From: Curvibacter sp.
GTDB taxonomy: Bacteria; Pseudomonadota; Gammaproteobacteria; Burkholderiales; Burkholderiaceae_C
Direction: 5' to 3'
NCBI GenBank assembly: GCA_019233055.1
Contig: JAFAMV010000054.1
Coordinates: 1 to 61,956 of the forward strand
Length of the DNA: 61,956 nucleotides
Shown here: positions 55,973 through 61,956 of the stretch, piece after piece
How the letters are laid out: each line of letters opens with the position of its first letter
Numbering within the stretch: the stretch's first letter is position 1
Program-made: the position numbers and the translations under genes
Notes under the pieces: model-generated
The model's database searches: none
What the model was told of the DNA's origin: nothing
What the model saw: only the letters and a program-made list of their open reading frames with translations

Positions 55973-56343
55973 GGTGCCAGCCCCTGCAGTTCGCGGTGGA
56001 TCTGCGCCAGCGCCCGCAGTTCGGCCGCGTAGTCGAAAGCGGGGTCGTCGCGTTCCTTCACGAGCTCGAGCACCTCGAAGACCAGCCCGGCCTCGCCACT
56101 GCGCTGCCATTGGGCCTGCAGCAGGCGATCGGCATGGCAGCCCATGCGCAGCTCGAAGCGCGCCCGGTTCAGCGCCGCATGCACATGGCGGCTCGCCCCC
56201 AGCACCAGATGGGCGCTGGCGCGGTCGCGGATGACGTAGATGCCCATCGGCGGGAAGGCGTCACGCGCCTGGCGGGCGGCCTCCCGGCGCGCCCCGCGCG
56301 AGGTCTTGTCGATGAAAAAAGAAGAAGAGGAAGAGGGGTCCAT
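55969..56343 (-). CDS. GIY-YIG nuclease family protein
   Basis: A 124-residue GIY-YIG protein: 'MGIYVIRDRASAHLVLGASRHVHAALNRARFELRMGCHADRLLQAQWQRSG' pattern (GIY, then LGAS in place of YIG, a basic Arg and the 'FEVLE' Glu). It resembles stand-alone GIY-YIG proteins of unknown role. The N-terminus is Ser-rich. The ATG at 56341-56343 is chosen. Translationally coupled to the MarR gene; 126 bases downstream of DUF2239. Confidence 0.83.
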   Translation of the reverse strand: MDPSSSSSFFIDKTSRGARREAARQARDAFPPMGIYVIRDRASAHLVLGASRHVHAALNRARFELRMGCHADRLLQAQWQRSGEAGLVFEVLELVKERDDPAFDYAAELRALAQIHRELQGLAP

Positions 56344-56469
56344 CAGGGTTCTCCGGGTGTCTTTCGTCAGGGGGTACAGGGGATTGCAGGCGTGCGCGGG
56401 CCCGTCGCGCCGACGCCCGAAGGCGCGCGCGGCAGGCAGGGAAATCAAATGGGGAAGGGCGGTGCCGGC

Positions 56470-57045
56470 TCAGCCGGTGGCCGTGTCGGCCAGTTGCAGC
56501 AGGTAGGCCTGCAGGTCATCGGGCCAGCCGGCCATCTGGACCAGCCAGCGCTCGCGGTCGTCGGCGAACAGCGCCCGCGAGGCCTCCTCGAAGCCGGCCC
56601 GGTGGCCGGCCAGGGTGGACATGGCGTGGTAGGCGCGCTCCTGGGCCAGGCGCCGCCGATCGCGCTCGCCGCCCTGACGCCGCGCCTCGTGCACCAGCTT
56701 GCGCAGGGCCACCGAAGCGCCGCCGGGCTGGCTGGCAAGCCAGTCCCAGTGTTCGGGCAGCAGGGTCACCTCGCGTGCCACCACGCCGAGACGGGGGCGC
56801 CCGCGCCCCTTGGGGGCGGCGGGCTCCGGCGCGGGCTCGGTGTAACGCGCCGCCACGGCCGCCTCGTCGCCGCGCAGATCCAGATCGGTGCTGCGCCCGC
56901 TGGCGTCGCTGAAGACCAGCACCGAGGCCTCGGGCTGCGCCTGCTGCGCACGCAGCACGGCCACTGCAAGCTCGTGCAGCGGCCCGCTGCCAAGGCGTCG
57001 GTCGCCCAGGAAGGCGGTATAGGTCGGGGGCATGGTCGTGTTCAT
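56470..57045 (-). CDS. DUF2239 family protein
   Basis: A 191-residue DUF2239 protein: 'YTAFLGDRRLGSGPLHELAVAV', 'GRGRPRLGVVAREVTLLPEHWDWLASQPGGASVALRKLVHEAR', 'RERWLVQMAGWPDDLQAYL'. The middle 'RPRLGVVAREVTLLPEHWDWL' block resembles a DNA-binding/antitoxin-like helix. Function unknown. It heads the DUF2239, GIY-YIG, MarR group and is preceded by AT-rich inverted repeats. Confidence 0.88.
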   Translation of the reverse strand: MNTTMPPTYTAFLGDRRLGSGPLHELAVAVLRAQQAQPEASVLVFSDASGRSTDLDLRGDEAAVAARYTEPAPEPAAPKGRGRPRLGVVAREVTLLPEHWDWLASQPGGASVALRKLVHEARRQGGERDRRRLAQERAYHAMSTLAGHRAGFEEASRALFADDRERWLVQMAGWPDDLQAYLLQLADTATG

Positions 57046-57054
57046 GCCGTTATT

Positions 57055-57095
57055 TTTACCCGGATCAAATAAATAGTCAATAACACCCGGGTAAA
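57055..57095. promoter_or_regulatory. Inverted repeats TTTACCCGG / CCGGGTAAA upstream of DUF2239
   Basis: TTTACCCGG (57055-57063) and CCGGGTAAA (57087-57095) are perfect 9-base inverted copies whose centres are 32 bases apart, about three helical turns. The stretch between is AT-rich and promoter-like. The site starts 10 bases upstream of the DUF2239 ATG. Confidence 0.6.
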
Positions 57096-57117
57096 TATTG
57101 AGATGCGACGGTTCCGC

Positions 57118-58089
57118 TCAGTCGTCCTTCATGCCGGTGGCCTTCACCACCCGCCCCAGGCGGGCCCGCTCCTCGTTCACGAACTGGATGAAGGAGGCCC
57201 GCGTGCCGCCGATGGGCTCGATGCCGACGGCGCGCAGGCGCTCGATGGCGGCGGGGTCCTTCATGGCCTTGTCGATGGCGGCGGCCAGCTTGTCCTCGAT
57301 CTCCACCGGGGTGCCGGCCGGGGCGTGCACGCCGGCCCAGTGGGCGATCTGGATCTCGGGAAAGCCCTGCTCCATCGCGGTCGGCAACTGCGGCCAGGCA
57401 TGGATGCGCTGGGTCCAGGTGGTGGCCAGGGCCTTGAGCTTGCCGGCCTTCAGGAAAGGCAGCACGACGATGCTGGCCTCGGAGGTGGCGTCGACCTGCC
57501 CGCCCAGCACGGCAGTGACCGAATCGCCGCCGCTCTTGTAGGGCACCAGATCGAGCTTGGCACCATAGTCGGTGCTGAGGATTCCTTCGACGAAATGCGG
57601 TGTGCTGCCCACGCCGGCGGTGCTGTAGTGCAGGCCCTTGCCGGCCTTGGAGCCGGCGACGAAGTCCTTCAGGTCCTTGTAGGGCGAGTTGGCCGGCACG
57701 ATGATGACCGAGGGAGCCAGGCCGATCATGGCCACCGGCTCGAGGTCGCTGTCCTTGTAGGGCACCTTGCGGATCATGCTGTTGGAGATCACCCCGGCGG
57801 CGCTGATCAGGAAGGTATAGCCGTCGGGCTTGGCCTTGGCCACCACGTCAGCGCCCAGCACCGCCCCGGCACCGGGCTTGTTGTCGACGATGATGTTCTG
57901 CCCCAGCACCTTCGAGGCGCCCTCGGCGGCGGCCCGGGCCAGCAGGTCGTTGGCGCCACCGGGGCCGAAGGGCACGACGAAACGGATGGCATGGCTGGGC
58001 CAGGCATCGCCGGCCTGGGCGTTGGTGAAGGCGGCGAAAGCGGCCAGCGAGGCGGCGCACAGCAAGGTGCGGCGGCTGAGAGGGGTCAC
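57118..58089 (-). CDS. Bug-type tripartite tricarboxylate transporter receptor (periplasmic)
   Basis: A 323-residue solute-binding protein with a Sec/Tat-like signal ('LSRRTLLCAASLAAFAAFTNAQAG'), then 'WPSHAIRFVVPFGPGGANDLLARAAAE', 'QNIIVDNKPGAGAVLGADVVAKA' and 'PDGYTFLIS'. No permease genes adjoin it, so it is a second orphan Bug receptor in the window. It probably binds a carboxylate. The leader contains GGAGACC before the ATG. Confidence 0.93.
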   Translation of the reverse strand: MTPLSRRTLLCAASLAAFAAFTNAQAGDAWPSHAIRFVVPFGPGGANDLLARAAAEGASKVLGQNIIVDNKPGAGAVLGADVVAKAKPDGYTFLISAAGVISNSMIRKVPYKDSDLEPVAMIGLAPSVIIVPANSPYKDLKDFVAGSKAGKGLHYSTAGVGSTPHFVEGILSTDYGAKLDLVPYKSGGDSVTAVLGGQVDATSEASIVVLPFLKAGKLKALATTWTQRIHAWPQLPTAMEQGFPEIQIAHWAGVHAPAGTPVEIEDKLAAAIDKAMKDPAAIERLRAVGIEPIGGTRASFIQFVNEERARLGRVVKATGMKDD

Positions 58090-58443
58090 GGTGGTCTCCT
58101 GGAATGGGGCCTCGGGCAGCCGGCAGGGCAGCCCACCCGGGGTGGACGCCAGCTTAGCGGTTTCCGGCCCGAGCCGGGCAGAAACCCCGGATGAGGCCTC
58201 CCCCTTCAGAGATTCCAGTGCGTCGCAGGTGGCGATCAGGAATCTGCGAATATCCTGCAGCCCGAGGCGGCGGCAAACGCCTGCCTCGTGTTGTTGCCAT
58301 GGGAAGGGAAGAAGAATCAGATATCAGATGCCACAGACCTTGCGGGCTGGAGAGCGCTTTTGCGGCCTCCTCAGACGGCAATGCACGGCAGGCTGTGCCG
58401 ATTCGATCGACTCTTTCCCATTCATGTCCAAGGGAGTTCATTC
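58090..58443. other. Intergenic region between divergent Bug receptor and secreted-protein genes
   Basis: No gene found. It carries the leader of the Bug gene and, near 58432-58436, the GGGAG ribosome-binding site of the secreted-protein gene. A small GATATC-centred AATCAGATATCAGATG segment at about 58317-58331 is the only symmetrical element I noticed. No riboswitch-like structure was recognised. Confidence 0.5.
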
Positions 58444-58809
58444 ATGTCTGTTTCAATGCCGCGGTCCGTCCCGGCACGCATTCTGGTGGCCTGTGTGGCC
58501 ATCATCGCCAGCCCGTCCCTCTGGGCTGACGCGCCCCAGCAAGTTGTCGATCAATACGCCAGTGCCTGCCAGCAGATGGCCAAGTCCACGCCGATCGGCG
58601 ACTCGGACCTGCGCGACAGCCCCAAGCTGACCGAGTATTGCGCCTGCTTCGGCAGGAAGTTCGCCGACCGCGCCGTGACCCAGACCGCGCTTTTGCATAC
58701 CAAGGAAGAAGTCGCGGCGGCGCAGGCCGAAGAGCTTCAGATGCGCAATACCTGCCGCAGCCAGTTCGGCTTGCCGGCAGTGCCCCCCAGAAAGCCTTTG
58801 AAAAACTGA
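58444..58809 (+). CDS. Small secreted protein of unknown function
   Basis: A 121-residue protein. A Sec signal peptide (about 1-28: 'ARILVACVAIIASPSLWA-DA') precedes a helical mature part with four cysteines ('YASACQQ', 'YCACFGRKF', 'MRNTCRSQF'), which could form two disulfides in the periplasm. The ATG at 58444 has GGGAG 7 bases upstream; a longer reading is not supported. No family recognised. Confidence 0.75.
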   Translation: MSVSMPRSVPARILVACVAIIASPSLWADAPQQVVDQYASACQQMAKSTPIGDSDLRDSPKLTEYCACFGRKFADRAVTQTALLHTKEEVAAAQAEELQMRNTCRSQFGLPAVPPRKPLKN

Positions 58810-58842
58810 ATGGACAAGGCACGCGACCGAAGCGTCTGATCC

Positions 58843-59319
58843 ATGGAGAACACCCCGAATCCCCGGCGTGAACGACCGGCCTCGCGCTGGTTGCTGATCT
58901 CGCCGCGCAACGAAGTCCTGCTCTTCCGTTTCGCCATCGAGCATGGCCCCTTGCAGGGCCAGGACTTCTGGAGCACCCCGGGTGGCGCCTTGGAGCCCGG
59001 GGAGACCTATGCGCAGGCCGCCGTCCGCGAACTGCGCGAAGAGACCGGGATCGATCTCGCCGAGCCGGGGCCCCCGGCTTTCCGGCGCGAGGTCGTTTTT
59101 CAGATGCCCGACGGAGACTACGTGCATGCAGACGAGCGGTATTTTGTCTACCGGGCGTCAGACCGTTCCATCCGCCGTGATGACTGGACCGCGTACGAGC
59201 GGCAGATCATGAAAGACCACCGATGGTGGTCGGCGGCGGAACTCGATGCCACGCAAGCCACCTTCTTTCCTGAGGACCTGCCTGCCCTGCTGCGCTCGAT
59301 CGTGGGGTCGTCCGCGTAG
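58843..59319 (+). CDS. Nudix hydrolase
   Basis: A 158-residue Nudix protein. The Nudix box spans about residues 47-70, '[18 protein letters not shown]' and the following REETGI, so metal ligands are intact. '[16 protein letters not shown]' and 'DEDRYFVY'-type strands surround it. Substrate class (NDP-X) unknown. It follows the secreted protein by 33 bases. Confidence 0.93.
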   Translation: MENTPNPRRERPASRWLLISPRNEVLLFRFAIEHGPLQGQDFWSTPGGALEPGETYAQAAVRELREETGIDLAEPGPPAFRREVVFQMPDGDYVHADERYFVYRASDRSIRRDDWTAYERQIMKDHRWWSAAELDATQATFFPEDLPALLRSIVGSSA

Positions 59320-59440
59320 CGGACCCAGCTTCCGATCGGTCCGGAGGCCGCATGGCCTCAGAGCTTGTTCTCAGTGCGGCCCCTCGAACCATGGGGCCTC
59401 CATCAGAGGCATCGATTGTGCGCCGGGGACAGTCACCCGG

Positions 59441-59467
59441 GGTCAGGGCTTGCGGCAGCCCCTGACC
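59441..59467. terminator. Stem-loop after the Nudix gene
   Basis: GGTCAGGG (59441-59448) and CCCTGACC (59460-59467) are perfect arms around 11 bases; ACCC/GGGT outside them add more pairs with a bulge. It may end the Nudix transcript or insulate the ATPase; there is no T run. Confidence 0.35.
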
Positions 59468-59507
59468 TGGGTAGCACCAGCCTCCTGGGGCCTCTTTGGT
59501 TGTGGAA

Positions 59508-59564
59508 TTATCCTGAATTATCACGAGAAAGATAAAATATCCAATCCAAGATAACTCAAGATAA
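59508..59564. promoter_or_regulatory. Phased TTATC/GATAA inverted repeats upstream of the AAA ATPase
   Basis: TTATC at 59508 and 59518 (10-base spacing) face GATAA at 59550 and 59560 (10-base spacing); a further GATAA is at 59531. The two 15-base arms match at 13 of 15 positions. The array ends 4 bases before the ATG, with no Shine-Dalgarno. Confidence 0.6.
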
Positions 59565-59568
59565 TCAA

Positions 59569-60783
59569 ATGATCGCCTACCACCGCCAGGCGCTTGCACA
59601 GCAGATGGCGCACGCCTTGCAAGGGCGCTTGCTGTTTGGCGACACGCACAATGGTCTGTTTCTGGCCGCGCCGCGCCGAACCGGCAAGAGCACCTTTTTG
59701 CAGGGCGACCTGACGCCTGCGCTCCAGCAGGCAGGCATCGGGGTGGTGTATGTGGATCTGTGGGCCGACACCCGCCGCGATCCCGGCACGCTGATCGCCG
59801 AAGCCCTCACCCAGGCGCTGCAGGCGCACCTGGGGCTTGTGGCCAGAACCGCCAGAAAGGCCGGCCTCAAGAATGTGAAGGTGGCCGGCACCCTGGACAT
59901 CGATACCAGCCGGATCGGCCAGCTCGACGGCCTGACCCTGGTGGAGGCGTTGCGCCACCTGCGCGACGCCTCCGGCCAGCCTGTGGCGCTGATCATCGAT
60001 GAGGCCCAGCATGCACTCACCAGCGAGGCGGGCGAAGCGGCCATGACGGCGCTGAAATCGGCCCGCGATCAGATGAACCGGCCCGGCCAGGTGGACCTGA
60101 TGCTGGTGATGTCGGGCTCGGACCGGGACAAGCTGCTGCGTCTGATGGTCAGCGCCGGGGCACCGTTCTATGGGTCGCAGATCCAGACGCTGCCGCCGCT
60201 CGACACCGACTTCATTGCCCATGTGGCGGCCCTGGTGGAGGCGCAGCGGCCCGATCTGGTCCCGGTGGATCGGGCGGCGCTGCAAGAGGCGTTTGCGGCC
60301 TTCGGGCACCGGCCGCAGTTCTTCATGGCGGCGATGGGCGCGGTGCTCAATCCCCTGTCAGGCCATGACGGCCGTTTCGAACCCGAGCTGCAGCGGGCGG
60401 CGCAAGACCAGCAGGCCCAGGATGAAGCCCAGATGGCCTCCGACTACCTGGGCCTGAGGCCCCTCGAGCAGGCCGTGCTGTGGCGTCTGCTCGACCAGGG
60501 CCCCCGTTTCCGCCCCTATGACGCCGAGGCCCTGCGCTTCTATCGCGACCTGCTGGGCGTGCCGGTGAGTGTGCCGCAGACGCAAAAGGCGCTGGAATCC
60601 CTGCGGCAGCGCTCGCCGGTCATGGTGTGGAAATCGGCACGCGGCGAATACGCCGTCGAGGATGCGGCCATGCACCGCTGGTTTCAGGGTCGTGTCGAAG
60701 CCGGTACCTGGCCCCCGGGGCCGGCAGCAGGCCGTCGGTCTGTCGATGAGAGGTTCCAGGCAACCGAGGCCCGGCCAGCCTGA
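59569..60783 (+). CDS. AAA-family ATPase (P-loop, archaeal-ATPase-like)
   Basis: A 404-residue P-loop ATPase. Walker A 'APRRTGKS' (34-41), Walker B 'ALIIDEAQH' (140-148), a sensor-like 'LMLVMSGSDRDKL', and a C-terminal winged-helix-like region ('GLRPLEQAVLWRLLDQGPRF'). The layout resembles ORC/STAND-like ATPases of the archaeal_ATPase kind. It is alone on its strand, behind an unusual leader; partner genes of a defence or conflict system are not seen. Base composition of the coding part is like its neighbours. Confidence 0.85.
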   Translation: MIAYHRQALAQQMAHALQGRLLFGDTHNGLFLAAPRRTGKSTFLQGDLTPALQQAGIGVVYVDLWADTRRDPGTLIAEALTQALQAHLGLVARTARKAGLKNVKVAGTLDIDTSRIGQLDGLTLVEALRHLRDASGQPVALIIDEAQHALTSEAGEAAMTALKSARDQMNRPGQVDLMLVMSGSDRDKLLRLMVSAGAPFYGSQIQTLPPLDTDFIAHVAALVEAQRPDLVPVDRAALQEAFAAFGHRPQFFMAAMGAVLNPLSGHDGRFEPELQRAAQDQQAQDEAQMASDYLGLRPLEQAVLWRLLDQGPRFRPYDAEALRFYRDLLGVPVSVPQTQKALESLRQRSPVMVWKSARGEYAVEDAAMHRWFQGRVEAGTWPPGPAAGRRSVDERFQATEARPA

Positions 60784-60826
60784 TCAGCCAGTCGACAGCA
60801 AGACCCGCCAACGCTCCGGTGCGTGC

Positions 60827-61705
60827 TCAAGCCCTGCCTGGCGCCACCTGCAACAGTCCTGGATAGAACGTCTCGTAGAACCACGGGAACTGGGTTTGCA
60901 CCAGCGTCTGGATGCGCGCCGCAATCTCATGGGCCTCGGGCGCGGCCACGCTCGATCGGGTGGCATGCGGGAACTTGCCCCGGTAGTGGCTGTCGCTCTC
61001 ATGCGGATGCACCGGAAGCTGCTGGTAGTCCACCTTCGGCACCGCCAGGCCCAGCCACCGGTAGATGCCGGCCATGGCCTCTTCGGGCTGGCTCACCAGG
61101 TGCTCGAACACCACGTAGTAGATGCGCGCCTGTTCAGCCGGCGGGCAATCCTGGACCGCCTCCATGGCACGCAGAGGCCCCCCCACGACGCCGTCGGGCA
61201 GGATCAGCTTTTCGGCCCGCGCATGGGGACTCAGGTGGCCGATGTGGTCCTGGAAATCCAGCATGATGGTCTTGCGATGCCTTGCCTCGATCGAGCCGAT
61301 GACCTGTCCGAGTTCGCGCACACAGACCAGCATCCGGCAGTCGGGGTCGAGCGCCAAGGCCAGGTGCAGCTGCGCCAGCCAGCCCCGGTTCTTGTCCACC
61401 ACCCGGGGCTGCCCGGTCTCGGCGAACCAGCCATTGATGAAACCCTGGTAGGCCGCGTGCAGACGCCGATGCACGCCCTCATGGTTGTTGTCGAGCTGGG
61501 CCAGCAGGAAATCGTTGTCCGAGAGCTGATAGCGCAGGCCCGTCAACGCCTGGCACAAGGGCGAGCTGTGACCCGGGCTGTAGAGATCGGGGTGGGTGCC
61601 CAGCAGCTGGCACAGCAGGGTGGAGCCCGCACGCGGCAGGCCGGTGACGCAGATCAGGGGTTTTTGCAGGCGGAGGGGCTCGGGCCTGGCAGCAGGTTTT
61701 GTCAT
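60827..61705 (-). CDS. Sulfotransferase family protein
   Basis: A 292-residue sulfotransferase. The PAPS 5'-phosphosulfate loop is 'TGLPRAGSTLL' (21-31); 'CRMLVCVRELGQVIGSIEARH' matches the 3'-phosphate-binding segment. It should transfer sulfate from PAPS to a hydroxyl or amine. The acceptor is unknown. Directly upstream, 51 bases away, lies the end of cysC, which makes PAPS, so the two are likely one operon. Confidence 0.9.
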   Translation of the reverse strand: MTKPAARPEPLRLQKPLICVTGLPRAGSTLLCQLLGTHPDLYSPGHSSPLCQALTGLRYQLSDNDFLLAQLDNNHEGVHRRLHAAYQGFINGWFAETGQPRVVDKNRGWLAQLHLALALDPDCRMLVCVRELGQVIGSIEARHRKTIMLDFQDHIGHLSPHARAEKLILPDGVVGGPLRAMEAVQDCPPAEQARIYYVVFEHLVSQPEEAMAGIYRWLGLAVPKVDYQQLPVHPHESDSHYRGKFPHATRSSVAAPEAHEIAARIQTLVQTQFPWFYETFYPGLLQVAPGRA

Positions 61706-61756
61706 GGTGGGATGGGGTTTGTCGGGCGATCCGCCTGGCCGCAGTCTGCCATGCCC

Positions 61757-61956
61757 TCAGCGCAGCCCTGGATGAAGCTGCTGCAGATGCGACCACAACC
61801 GGGCCAGCGCCGCTTCGGACGACAACTGCCCGCCGTCCAGCCGCAGCGCAGGAGAGGCCGGCGCCTCATAGGGTGCCGAGAGGCCGGTGAAATCGGCCAG
61901 CCTGCCCTGACGCGCCAACCGGTAGAGCCCTTTGGGATCGCGCGCCTCGCAGACCG
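61757..61956 (-). CDS. cysC: Adenylylsulfate (APS) kinase, C-terminal end only (gene runs off the window)
   Basis: The last 66 codons of a gene whose start is beyond the window edge. Reading from 61954 gives '[19 protein letters not shown]', then '[21 protein letters not shown]', which is the C-terminus of APS kinase (the RDPKGLY and FTG...YE blocks). The remaining tail ('[21 protein letters not shown]') is longer than usual. APS kinase makes PAPS, the donor used by the adjacent sulfotransferase. Confidence 0.82.
   Translation of the reverse strand, partial: VCEARDPKGLYRLARQGRLADFTGLSAPYEAPASPALRLDGGQLSSEAALARLWSHLQQLHPGLR

Larger units (their letters stand above)
59320..59568. other. Structured, then AT-rich, intergenic region before the AAA ATPase
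   Basis: The first half (59343-59467) holds three GC-rich perfect stem-loops in a row: GAGGCC/GGCCTC (59344-59359), GGCCCC/GGGGCC (59378-59398) and GGTCAGGG/CCCTGACC (59441-59467). The second half is AT-rich with TTATC/GATAA repeats. No gene is apparent. Confidence 0.55.

Noticed and set aside
59343..59467. Stem-loops as an integron attC site
   Set aside because: No GTTRRRY/RYYYAAC core pair is visible and there is no integrase gene.

Overview
The window is a dense, high-GC bacterial chromosome segment. Genes are packed with many 4-base ATGA stop/start overlaps, and the proteins have a Burkholderiales (beta-proteobacterial) character. Pointers are the fdsGBA-fdhD-fdsD formate dehydrogenase operon, DUF3460 beside scpA, two 'Bug'-type tripartite tricarboxylate receptors without permease genes, many LysR regulators, and a dispersed hairpin repeat of a kind I recall from that order. 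My best guess is the Comamonadaceae/Sphaerotilaceae neighbourhood; this is inference from gene content. I see no tRNA, rRNA, CRISPR array, insertion sequence, prophage or plasmid origin.

Layout. 1-296: non-coding repeat element. 297-9203: NAD-dependent formate dehydrogenase operon on the minus strand, headed by an OFA-family (oxalate/formate) transporter, with a LysR regulator upstream. 9236-13375: ApbC/Mrp Fe-S carrier, then a periplasmic gluconate-2-dehydrogenase-like complex (Tat small subunit, GMC flavoprotein, monohaem cytochrome c). 13576-19165: metG, a membrane signalling protein with a degenerate GGDEF domain, and a SulP anion transporter. 19230-23943: housekeeping run DUF3460-scpA-nadB-panB-queE-queD. 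23954-28300: a metabolite:H+ symporter divergent from a two-component system, with a 20-bp dyad between them. 28364-36192: amino-acid/keto-acid catabolism, with an aminotransferase and three tandem RraA-family genes divergent from a LysR gene, followed by an AbgB-like M20 amidohydrolase, a Bug receptor and another LysR.

36433-43261: a catabolic operon for an unidentified hydroxy-acid or sugar acid: GntR with two winged helices, ACS-family MFS transporter, Tat-type beta-propeller lactonase, cupin, Ldh-type dehydrogenase, ABM monooxygenase and aldehyde dehydrogenase. 43275-44389: GNAT acetyltransferase plus XRE-cupin regulator. 44539-49964: c-di-GMP section (two GGDEF proteins and one HD-GYP protein) with a SnoaL-like protein, a LysR and a small zinc-ribbon protein interspersed. 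49971-53552: an epimerase/DUF2269/DUF4166/small membrane protein operon next to a membrane-anchored AraC regulator, with a 22-bp perfect palindrome between them. 53649-57045: an unusual MerR-TipAS-methyltransferase fusion, then a MarR/GIY-YIG/DUF2239 group. 57118-61956: Bug receptor, small secreted protein, Nudix hydrolase, AAA ATPase behind an AT-rich phased-repeat leader, sulfotransferase, and the 3' end of cysC (APS kinase), which runs off the window.

The least expected items are the MerR-TipAS-methyltransferase fusion, the three tandem RraA paralogues with an aminotransferase, the MarR/GIY-YIG/DUF2239 cassette with long-spaced inverted repeats, the AAA ATPase leader, a QueD homologue with Ser in place of the catalytic Cys, and a lactonase gene whose best ribosome-binding site and start are one base out of frame with its Tat signal.
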